A DNA stretch of 8,241 nt from the NCBI GenBank assembly GCA_964483465.1, contig CAZABG010000097.1:1-8241 (forward strand), given 5' to 3'. Below the pieces are notes generated by a model that saw only the letters and a list, made by a program, of their open reading frames with translations, had not been told where the DNA came from and ran no database searches. A program made the position numbers and the translations under genes. This document shows, piece after piece, positions 1 through 5,438 of the stretch (its first letter is position 1; each line of letters starts with the position of its first letter). Source of the stretch: CAZABG01 sp964483465. Its GTDB lineage: Bacteria; Chlamydiota; Chlamydiia; Chlamydiales; Parachlamydiaceae.

Positions 1-243
1 CGGTATATCATACCCTCTTTTTATAAGGCCGTTTTTGATGGCTTCGCAGCTTTCGGCTTCTTTAATTCCTTGAACGGCAAACCGCGCAATTTCACAATCG
101 GCATCCGCTAAGCGGATAATCTGCTCAATCGTTTTCTCGGCATCTCTTGTGTCCGAGGTGATTATCGACTGCACCCTTATCGGATGGTCTTAGCCTACAG
201 GGACCTTTCCTACAAACACCGTTCTAGTTTTTCTGCGTGACAT
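1..243 (-). pseudogene. ispG: ispG (gcpE) N-terminal fragment with in-frame stop; partial at left edge
   Basis: Reading the minus strand from an ATG at 243-241 gives MSRRKTRTVFVGKVPVG, then a TAA at 192-190, then the same frame continues DHPIRVQSIITSDTRDAEKT and stays open to the edge, including a CEIARFAVQGIKEAE-type stretch. This is the N-terminal part of the TIM barrel of 4-hydroxy-3-methylbut-2-enyl diphosphate synthase, a late step of the MEP isoprenoid pathway. Besides the stop, usually conserved positions look changed: the expected QSMTT reads QSIIT, and the expected AGCxIVRVTVQ reads ADCEIARFAVQ. No Shine-Dalgarno sequence precedes the ATG. Frame is kept on both sides of the stop, so substitution rather than an indel broke it. 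IspG is normally essential where the MEP pathway is used, so I infer an intact copy elsewhere and read this as a decaying duplicate. A sequencing error could explain the stop but not the other changes. The iron-sulfur cysteines lie beyond the window. Confidence 0.8.
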
Positions 244-265
244 AGGGAGTAAGTATAATACCTTG

Positions 266-283
266 TAAAGGAGGAATCCTTTA
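266..283. repeat. 7-bp perfect inverted repeat
   Basis: TAAAGGA at 266-272 pairs perfectly with TCCTTTA at 277-283 around a GGAA loop. It lies between the ispG remnant and the 3' end of the 355-residue gene, just beyond the candidate terminator hairpin. No run of T follows on either strand, so it is not a classical terminator by itself. The left arm and loop contain AAGGAGG, a perfect Shine-Dalgarno-like string on the plus strand, but no convincing gene follows it. Confidence 0.4.
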
Positions 284-289
284 AATAAT

Positions 290-313
290 GAATGGCCGCT
301 TTTGCGACCATTC
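290..313 (-). terminator. Candidate terminator hairpin of the 355-aa hypothetical gene
   Basis: On the plus strand GAATGG (290-295) pairs with CCATTC (308-313) and CGC (297-299) with GCG (304-306), around a TTTT loop with one internal C-A mismatch. Read on the minus strand it lies 20 nt beyond the TAG stop of the hypothetical gene and is followed by ATTATTTAAA, a weak T-rich tail. Position and stem suggest intrinsic termination of that gene, though the T-tract is interrupted. Confidence 0.45.
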
Positions 314-333
314 TGAAACTATTATCTATAATC

Positions 334-1401
334 CTACGCCACTTTCTTTGGTTTTTTTAGATTGAGTTTAATGTCATTAATAAGCGTTCTTAGACCCTTT
401 TTCAAAAAAACATCTGTAAAAACTACCGGCTTTTTATTTAGTTTATAACCGTTTTTAACTGGATTAATTTCAAGCCATGCACCCCTTATCGCTACAGCAG
501 TGATAGGATTTTTCATAGCTTTTAACTGTTGTTCGATATCCGATTCTTCAACCTCCCAGAAGGTTAACGCGTGTTCAAAATAATTCCATACGATACATGG
601 ATCTTGCACATTTTTTGAATCAAATTTGCTTTCTTGATCTGCCGCTTTTTGAATAGATAAAGAAAAAGTAAAAGATGTAATGCACGGCTTGCTTACATCT
701 GGCTCATCGTGTTTTGACCCTTCAAAATGTGACCTGTCATCAACATTTGCATATTGGGAGCAAAGCCCTATTTCGCCATTCTCAAGAAGCAAGAAAAGAA
801 GTTCTTTAACAGCTTTATAAGCTTCTAGATATTTCGGATCAGAAGTAAAACCAATTAAGGTTCTATCATCTGTAAAAATGCACTTAATCTTTTTTATATC
901 TTCTTCATATTTTATTGCTTTGACCCCCAACGACTCCTCGATCTCTTTTATTACCCGCTCGCAATCATTCAAAACTTCTTTATGTAACGAGATACTTTCC
1001 GACTGAGCATTTTCAAAATTTTTACGCCAAGTACCAATTATTCCCTGCAATTCATCATTATTCTTTATAAAAGGAATCAAAGTACGGCAAAAAAAACAGA
1101 TTATTTCTTCCTGTGTATTATAATCATTTTCTTTAAGTTCATTCTCCCATGACACCAGAATATCTAAAGCGTTAAGCCTATTAATTTCTCCATCTAAAAC
1201 GCTCATATTATTATTGACAATCCCCTTATTAATAAGCCTTTTATTATCAATTACAAGCACATTCCCCTCTCCATTTGCCGCTAAGATATTTTTATTTTCT
1301 CCTTTAAGTGAAATGTTTTGGCAATCTGAACTATTCTTTTTAAATGTGACATTAACTAACTGCTTTATATTATCAAAAAATTTAACGAACATCTCTTTCA
1401 T
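334..1401 (-). CDS. Hypothetical protein, 355 aa, divergent from clpB
   Basis: I do not recognise this family. The frame starts at an ATG (1401-1399) preceded by AAAAGG (1414-1409) at 7-nt spacing, a modest but usable ribosome site, and ends with TAG at 336-334. The protein is hydrophilic and mixed-charge, with no signal peptide and no convincing membrane segment; the most hydrophobic run, LLFLLLENGE at 201-210, is too short to span a membrane. Visible features are a glycine/asparagine-rich stretch at about 33-65, a CFFC (CxxC) motif at 102-105 in a predicted helix, charged helices at about 80-170, and a lysine-rich tail (residues 345-353). A single CxxC is not enough to claim metal binding or redox activity. 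It is clearly AT-richer than clpB. It diverges from clpB across a 168-bp gap holding a CIRCE-like operator, so it may be co-regulated with the heat-shock response. That the gene is real is fairly sure; function is unknown. Confidence 0.75.
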   Translation of the reverse strand: MKEMFVKFFDNIKQLVNVTFKKNSSDCQNISLKGENKNILAANGEGNVLVIDNKRLINKGIVNNNMSVLDGEINRLNALDILVSWENELKENDYNTQEEIICFFCRTLIPFIKNNDELQGIIGTWRKNFENAQSESISLHKEVLNDCERVIKEIEESLGVKAIKYEEDIKKIKCIFTDDRTLIGFTSDPKYLEAYKAVKELLFLLLENGEIGLCSQYANVDDRSHFEGSKHDEPDVSKPCITSFTFSLSIQKAADQESKFDSKNVQDPCIVWNYFEHALTFWEVEESDIEQQLKAMKNPITAVAIRGAWLEINPVKNGYKLNKKPVVFTDVFLKKGLRTLINDIKLNLKKPKKVA

Positions 1402-1424
1402 AGATACACCTTTTAAAGATTTCT

Positions 1425-1444
1425 CTTCCCTAAAACGAGGGAAG
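1425..1444. repeat. 7-bp inverted repeat abutting the CIRCE-like site
   Basis: CTTCCCT (1425-1431) and AGGGAAG (1438-1444) form a perfect stem with a six-base AAAACG loop. It ends exactly where the CIRCE-like operator begins and sits 23 bp upstream of the start codon of the divergent 355-residue gene, hence in its probable 5' leader. No T-run follows on either strand, so a terminator is unlikely; an RNA hairpin in that leader or a second protein-binding site are the alternatives. Confidence 0.45.
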
Positions 1445-1471
1445 TTAGCAGATAGGCTAATGAAGTGCTAA
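1445..1471. promoter_or_regulatory. CIRCE-like operator (putative HrcA binding site)
   Basis: The site reads TTAGCAGAT - 9 bases - AAGTGCTAA. The CIRCE consensus is TTAGCACTC-N9-GAGTGCTAA, so 6 of 9 bases match in the left half and 8 of 9 in the right half, with exactly 9 bp between them. HrcA repressors bind CIRCE and in Chlamydia control the dnaK and groE heat-shock operons. Here the element lies 98 bp before the clpB start and 43 bp before the start of the divergent gene, next to a candidate clpB promoter. The geometry and the heat-shock gene downstream make chance unlikely, but the three mismatches in one half mean weaker binding is possible. Confidence 0.7.
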
Positions 1472-1500
1472 TTTAAGTAAAAGTAAATTTTCAATATATA
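1472..1500 (+). promoter_or_regulatory. Candidate clpB promoter beside the CIRCE-like site
   Basis: TTTAAG (1472-1477), 17 bases, then TATATA (1495-1500) within an AT-rich TATATATAAAAA stretch fits a sigma-70/sigma-66-type promoter with a weak -35 element. Transcription would begin near 1507, giving a leader of about 60 nt. The -35 starts on the base after the CIRCE-like site, where a bound repressor would block polymerase. An alternative, TTGAAT-N18-TATTCT at 1522-1551, would start transcription at the ribosome site and is less attractive. Confidence 0.35.
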
Positions 1501-1558
1501 TAAAAATGATCTATCAACCTCTTGAATTCTTGGCTAGAGTAGGAGTATTCTCTCGACG

Positions 1559-1564
1559 AGGAGG
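1559..1564 (+). promoter_or_regulatory. Strong Shine-Dalgarno site of clpB
   Basis: AGGAGG lies 5 bases before the ATG at 1570, a near-perfect ribosome binding site that fixes the clpB start. None of the three unknown genes in the window has one this strong and well spaced. Confidence 0.8.
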
Positions 1565-1569
1565 GCATT

Positions 1570-4152
1570 ATGGCTCAGAACTTTACCGAATCCGTAACGA
1601 ACGCGCTAAATTCCGCCTTTAATGAGGCAAAACAACTCAAGCAGACAGAGGTAACGGAAAACCACCTGTTAAAAGCTTTTCTAAATGAACCTGAAGGCTA
1701 CTTCGCTTCAATTTTAACTGATCTAAATGGCGATCCCATGCTTTTATTAAAAGAAGCGGAAAGGGCCATCTCGAAAGTTCCCACCTACTCATCTCCTAGC
1801 GAGCCGCAGATCGGAAGATCCCTTCAAAATAGGCTTTCAGAAGCTGAAACGATCATGCGCGAGTTTAAAGACACTTATCTTGCAACTGATCATATCCTTC
1901 TTGCCTTTTGGAAAAACGCGGGGGAGCCCTTCGAATCCTGGAAAAAGAAAACGGGCCGTTCCTACAAACAAGCAGAAGAGGTCGTTAAAGGGATAAGAGC
2001 AGGCAAGCACATTGATTCCCCTACTGCCGAATCCAGTTTGAAGACTCTTGATAAATACTGTAAAAATTTGACCGCGCTTGCACGAGGCGGAAAGCTTGAT
2101 CCTGTCATTGGACGCGATGAAGAGATCAGAAGAACGATGCAAGTGTTATCACGAAGAACTAAAAATAACCCTATGCTTATCGGCGAGCCCGGTGTCGGTA
2201 AAACAGCCATTGCTGAAGGCCTTGCTTTAAGGATTGTTCAAAACGATGTTCCCGATTCTTTAAAAAACAAACAGCTCCTTGCGCTTGACATGGGATCGCT
2301 CGTCGCGGGAACAAAATATCGGGGTGAATTTGAAGAGCGCTTAAAAGGGATCATTGACGATATTGAAAAATCGGATGGAAGCATTATTCTCTTTATCGAT
2401 GAGGTCCATACGCTAATCGGCGCCGGCGCGACCGAAGGAGCGATGGATGCGGCGAACCTTTTAAAACCTGCTCTTGCTAGAGGGCAGCTGCATTGCATCG
2501 GCGCGACTACGCTTAACGAATATCAGAAACATATAGAAAAAGACGCCGCTTTAGAAAGACGTTTCCAGCCCATCTATGTGCAGGAGCCCTCTGTTGAAGA
2601 TTCGATCGCCATCTTGCGCGGATTAAGGGAGCGCTATGAGATATTCCACGGCGTGCGTATTACCGAGTCGGCGATCCACTCGGCAGTCATTTTATCAAAT
2701 CGCTATATCACCGACCGCTTCTTACCGGATAAGGCGATCGACTTAATCGATGAGTCCGCAAGCTTAATCCGCATGCAGATAGGCTCAAGACCTTTGCCGA
2801 TCGATACAAAAGAAAGGGAGCTTGCGTCGCTGATCGTCGAACAAGAAGCGCTAAAGAGAGAGGATAGCCCCTCAAGCCGTCAAGAAGCGGAAAAACTGGA
2901 AGCCCGCATCGCTGAAATTAAAGAAGAGCTTAACAAGCTCAAACAGCAATGGGAACAGGAAAAGAAGCTGATCAATGAACTGAAAGATAAAAAGAACGAA
3001 ATCGAAAACCTGAAATTTCAGGAAGAAGAGGCTGAGCGTAAATCGGATTATAATAAAGTCGCCGAGCTTCGTTATTCAAAGCTTCCCGAAATTCAAAAAT
3101 CGATGGAAGAGGTCCAGAAAAAGCTTAATGCAAAAGAAAATCGTCTTTTGCAAGAAGAAGTCGATGAAAACCTGATCGCGCATATCGTATCCAAATGGAC
3201 CGGCATACCCGTCCATAAAATGATGGAAGGAGAAGCCGAAAAACTGCTTCACCTAGAAAAAGATTTAGAAAAACGGGTTGTGGGCCAAGATATGGCTGTC
3301 GCTGCGGTATCCGAGGCAATAAGAAGATCGAGATCGGGTCTTTCCGATCCGAACCGCCCCGTGGGCTGCTTCCTCTTTTTAGGTCCTACCGGCGTAGGTA
3401 AAACCGAGCTTGCAAAAGCGCTCGCTGAATTCCTCTTCAACCAGGAAGATGCGCTCGTTCGTCTAGACATGTCCGAATACATGGAAAAACACAGCGTTTC
3501 AAAGCTAATAGGCTCGCCTCCGGGCTATGTGGGCTATGATGAGGGCGGACAGCTTACCGAAGCTTTAAGACGCCGTCCCTATTCCGTTGTATTGCTTGAT
3601 GAAGTGGAAAAAGCGAATCCCGATGTTTTTAATATCTTGCTCCAAATTTTTGATGATGGACGCATCACCGATAGCAAGGGACGAGTTGTTAATTGCAAAA
3701 ACGCCATTTTCATCATGACGTCCAACTTGGGATCCAGCCTGCTGCTTGAAAAAGTGGAGAGAAAAGAGAAGCTCACAAAAGAATCGATCCTGGAATTACT
3801 TACTCCCGTACTAAGGTCTCATTTTAGGCCCGAGTTCTTAAACCGCTTAGATGACATTTTGCCATTCCTCCCTTTACGCAAAGAAGACATGGCAAAAATT
3901 GTCGATATACAGCTTAAGAACGTTAAAAAGCGGATCGCCGACCGGGATATTACCCTTGAATGGAATGATGAACTGGTTAAATATCTCGCTGATAAAGGAT
4001 ATGATCCTGTCTTTGGCGCGCGTCCATTAAAAAGACTTATCCAAAATGAAGTCCTTAATGAACTTTCAAAAGAAATCCTTCAGGGAAAACTTTCAGCGGG
4101 AGATAAGGTCACGATCGGCTATAAAAACGGGAAAGTTACTTTCTCGAAATAG
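1570..4152 (+). CDS. clpB: ClpB, ATP-dependent protein disaggregase (Hsp100)
   Basis: ClpB is a cytoplasmic hexameric AAA+ chaperone that threads aggregated proteins through its central pore and works with DnaK, a J-protein and GrpE. All expected parts are present: a Clp N-domain at about 1-145; NBD1 with Walker A GEPGVGKT (205-212), pore loop KYRG (249-252), Walker B FIDE (275-278) and arginine-finger motif ERRF (329-332); a middle coiled-coil domain at about 408-525, which marks ClpB rather than ClpA or ClpC; and NBD2 with Walker A GPTGVGKT (605-612), pore loop GYVG (652-655), Walker B LLDE (675-678) and sensor-2 GARPLKR (816-822). At 860 residues it is full length. There is no IGF/IGL-type ClpP-docking loop, as expected for a disaggregase. 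It lacks an obvious internal start for the short ClpB isoform, though I checked only by eye. A CIRCE-like operator upstream suggests HrcA control; a GC-rich hairpin lies 28 bp after the stop. Confidence 0.98.
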   Translation: MAQNFTESVTNALNSAFNEAKQLKQTEVTENHLLKAFLNEPEGYFASILTDLNGDPMLLLKEAERAISKVPTYSSPSEPQIGRSLQNRLSEAETIMREFKDTYLATDHILLAFWKNAGEPFESWKKKTGRSYKQAEEVVKGIRAGKHIDSPTAESSLKTLDKYCKNLTALARGGKLDPVIGRDEEIRRTMQVLSRRTKNNPMLIGEPGVGKTAIAEGLALRIVQNDVPDSLKNKQLLALDMGSLVAGTKYRGEFEERLKGIIDDIEKSDGSIILFIDEVHTLIGAGATEGAMDAANLLKPALARGQLHCIGATTLNEYQKHIEKDAALERRFQPIYVQEPSVEDSIAILRGLRERYEIFHGVRITESAIHSAVILSNRYITDRFLPDKAIDLIDESASLIRMQIGSRPLPIDTKERELASLIVEQEALKREDSPSSRQEAEKLEARIAEIKEELNKLKQQWEQEKKLINELKDKKNEIENLKFQEEEAERKSDYNKVAELRYSKLPEIQKSMEEVQKKLNAKENRLLQEEVDENLIAHIVSKWTGIPVHKMMEGEAEKLLHLEKDLEKRVVGQDMAVAAVSEAIRRSRSGLSDPNRPVGCFLFLGPTGVGKTELAKALAEFLFNQEDALVRLDMSEYMEKHSVSKLIGSPPGYVGYDEGGQLTEALRRRPYSVVLLDEVEKANPDVFNILLQIFDDGRITDSKGRVVNCKNAIFIMTSNLGSSLLLEKVERKEKLTKESILELLTPVLRSHFRPEFLNRLDDILPFLPLRKEDMAKIVDIQLKNVKKRIADRDITLEWNDELVKYLADKGYDPVFGARPLKRLIQNEVLNELSKEILQGKLSAGDKVTIGYKNGKVTFSK

Positions 4153-4180
4153 AATTTTTGAAAAGCTTAAGGAGATATAG

Positions 4181-4200
4181 GGTCCGCCTACCGGCGGACC
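4181..4200. terminator. Strong GC-rich hairpin between convergent genes
   Basis: GGTCCGCC (4181-4188) pairs perfectly with GGCGGACC (4193-4200) around a TACC loop. A smaller stem, ATCGC (4204-4208) with GCGAT (4214-4218), follows at once. The pair lies midway between the stops of clpB and the convergent J-domain gene and could end transcription from both sides. Neither strand has a proper T-run after the large stem, so it may instead be an RNA-stabilising stem or a copy of a dispersed repeat. Confidence 0.5.
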
Positions 4201-4237
4201 TGGATCGCATTTGGCGATACAAAAATGTAACTACTAT

Positions 4238-5305
4238 TCAAATCTGGGTATCAGTTAAGTAATGATAAGCATTTAATATTAACTTGAATTTTTCTTCGTT
4301 ATTTTTTTGTCTCTTTGCAAATTCAATATCGCTCTCATTTTTAATTCTATCAGTCTTATCAGGATGATATTGCAAAGTTAATTTTTTGAAGGCTTTTAGA
4401 ATATCCGCTCGTGAGGCATCATTTTTTAGACCTAATAAATTAAATGCGTTATTTCTCATTTGATCATTTGTTAATGGTACATAAGCTTTTTGCGTCCTTT
4501 CACTTTCTGCCCTTGATTTCTCTTCCTGTTTATATTTAGCATATGTTTTTTCTGCTTCTTCTTTTGCTTTCTGCTGAGCCTGCAGAGTATCCGCTTTAAT
4601 CTTGTAAAGATTATTAACTTCTCCAAGTAATTTCATTAAATTTTGTGAATCGTCTGTGCTATTACTTCCATATATCACCTTCTTCAACTGGCTAAAGGAC
4701 CCATCGTCATAGATAATCGAATACACATCTATTTTTTTGGGGTATGTCTCAATAATACCAATATCTTCATCTAATCTTTTTACCACGTCTTTAAGCCATT
4801 CTGTGTAATCAGATTGATTAACTAGGATTCTATCATCCATCCATTCACCCTGAAGAGTTAATTTAGGTGTAATTTTTTGTTTCAGTCTATAATCTTCATA
4901 AACAGCTCCTCTATTCTCGTAGATTCTAATAACGTGTCCTGATTTGGTTTTGAAGCTGTGTCCGTTGGTTTGAAAAATGCGCTGCATGTCTTTAATTTCT
5001 TGAATAATCGGGTGATCTTTTTTCATCTGCTGCACAATTCGAAGAGATAAATTTTCAGTTTCATTTAGTCTTGCATTGTCAAGAAACAACTCCACTTGGT
5101 GACGATCGAGATGATAGATTTTTCCATCGCGAGTCTTGTAATCAATCATATAAGAATCATTTTTAAATAAAGCTTCGAAATAATTATAAACTTTAAAAGA
5201 AACCGAATTTAACGGGTCTGTTTTAAACGTTATCTTTTTATTAAAAAACCCTTTGACTGATACATCTATAGGCTCATTTGAAGAAGCGCCGCTCGATGGA
5301 TTCAT
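4238..5305 (-). CDS. C-terminal J-domain protein (class C DnaJ-like co-chaperone)
   Basis: The last 70 residues are a J-domain: AFNLLGLKNDASRADILKAF leads into the diagnostic HPD at 314-316, then a helix-III stretch and NAYHYLTD at the very end. J-domains stimulate the ATPase of DnaK-type Hsp70s through HPD. There is no Gly/Phe region, zinc-finger or C-terminal substrate domain, so this is a class C (type III) J-protein, whose other parts usually choose client or location. Before the J-domain comes a lysine/glutamate-rich probable coiled coil at about 235-275, and about 230 residues of unrecognised sequence, rich in beta-like stretches, with no membrane segment. I prefer the ATG at 5305-5303 (355 residues): AGAGGTGG lies upstream at a long 13-nt spacing. 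The frame extends upstream to a TTG at 5338 (366 residues), but that passes through the promoter-like TATAAT. The gene converges on clpB, a partner in disaggregation, and diverges from the large gene to the right. J-domain call is sure; client unknown. Confidence 0.88.
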   Translation of the reverse strand: MNPSSGASSNEPIDVSVKGFFNKKITFKTDPLNSVSFKVYNYFEALFKNDSYMIDYKTRDGKIYHLDRHQVELFLDNARLNETENLSLRIVQQMKKDHPIIQEIKDMQRIFQTNGHSFKTKSGHVIRIYENRGAVYEDYRLKQKITPKLTLQGEWMDDRILVNQSDYTEWLKDVVKRLDEDIGIIETYPKKIDVYSIIYDDGSFSQLKKVIYGSNSTDDSQNLMKLLGEVNNLYKIKADTLQAQQKAKEEAEKTYAKYKQEEKSRAESERTQKAYVPLTNDQMRNNAFNLLGLKNDASRADILKAFKKLTLQYHPDKTDRIKNESDIEFAKRQKNNEEKFKLILNAYHYLTDTQI

Positions 5306-5312
5306 AATAATT

Positions 5313-5318
5313 ATTATA
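5313..5318 (-). promoter_or_regulatory. Candidate -10 box of the J-domain gene
   Basis: A perfect TATAAT on the minus strand ends 7 bases before the chosen ATG. A weak -35 candidate, TTATTG, lies 17 bp upstream. Transcription from here would begin at or within a base or two of the start codon, giving an essentially leaderless message. The box also lies between the possible Shine-Dalgarno and the ATG, so box and ribosome site cannot both be used in the usual way. Confidence 0.35.
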
Positions 5319-5339
5319 CCACCTCTTTGGAAAGGCAAT

Positions 5340-5436
5340 AATTAAGTTATAATTAAGACAAAAATTTTAAATGTTAATTTCTAGTTAAAAACGCACTGAA
5401 AATGGCTTAACACTAATCGCTTAATTTATAATTAAG
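5340..5436. repeat. AATTAAG heptamer repeats in a divergent promoter region
   Basis: AATTAAG occurs at 5340-5346, 5351-5357 (one turn, 11 bp, apart) and 5430-5436, and its inverse CTTAATT at 5420-5426 forms a perfect 7-3-7 palindrome with the last copy. The 11-mer TTATAATTAAG is repeated exactly at 5347-5357 and 5426-5436, and AATTAAGTTAT at 5340-5350 and 5430-5440. The copies flank the region between two divergent genes, as operator repeats do. The sequence is very AT-rich, which raises the chance of coincidental repeats. Confidence 0.45.
5427..5432 (+). promoter_or_regulatory. Candidate -10 box of the large plus-strand gene
   Basis: A perfect TATAAT ends 6 bases before the ATG at 5439, inside the palindrome formed by CTTAATT and AATTAAG. 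TTAACA at 5407-5412 resembles a -35 box, but its 14-bp spacing is short. Transcription from here would start at or beside the ATG. No Shine-Dalgarno precedes that ATG, which fits a leaderless message. A second TATAAT at 5348-5353 would give a leader of about 80 nt instead. Confidence 0.4.
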
Positions 5437-5438
5437 TT

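Noticed and set aside
288..365. 25-codon plus-strand ORF (starting MNGRFCDHSE) preceded by AAGGAGG
   Set aside because: The ribosome site is about 14 nt away and lies in an inverted repeat, and the ORF overlaps the probable terminator and the 3' end of the hypothetical gene; nothing suggests a real peptide.
931..1099. CxxC (CFFC) in the 355-residue protein as a zinc or thioredoxin site
   Set aside because: There is no second CxxC or matching His/Cys pair and no thioredoxin-fold context, so function cannot be inferred.
1214..1471. 85-codon plus-strand ORF
   Set aside because: It lies antisense to the start of the 355-residue gene and runs through the control region, with low-complexity Phe/Leu/Ser composition typical of a shadow frame.
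1522..1551. TTGAAT-N18-TATTCT as the clpB promoter
   Set aside because: Matches are moderate, but transcription would start at about 1558, at the edge of the ribosome site, leaving almost no leader; the promoter next to the CIRCE-like site is preferred.
1837..3776. Several minus-strand ORFs of 64-101 codons inside clpB
   Set aside because: All are antisense shadows of an unmistakable, conserved ClpB coding sequence.
5306..5338. TTG start at 5338 for the J-domain protein (11 extra residues)
   Set aside because: The extension reads through a Shine-Dalgarno-like sequence and a perfect TATAAT and adds an odd Ile-run; the ATG at 5305 is the simpler start.
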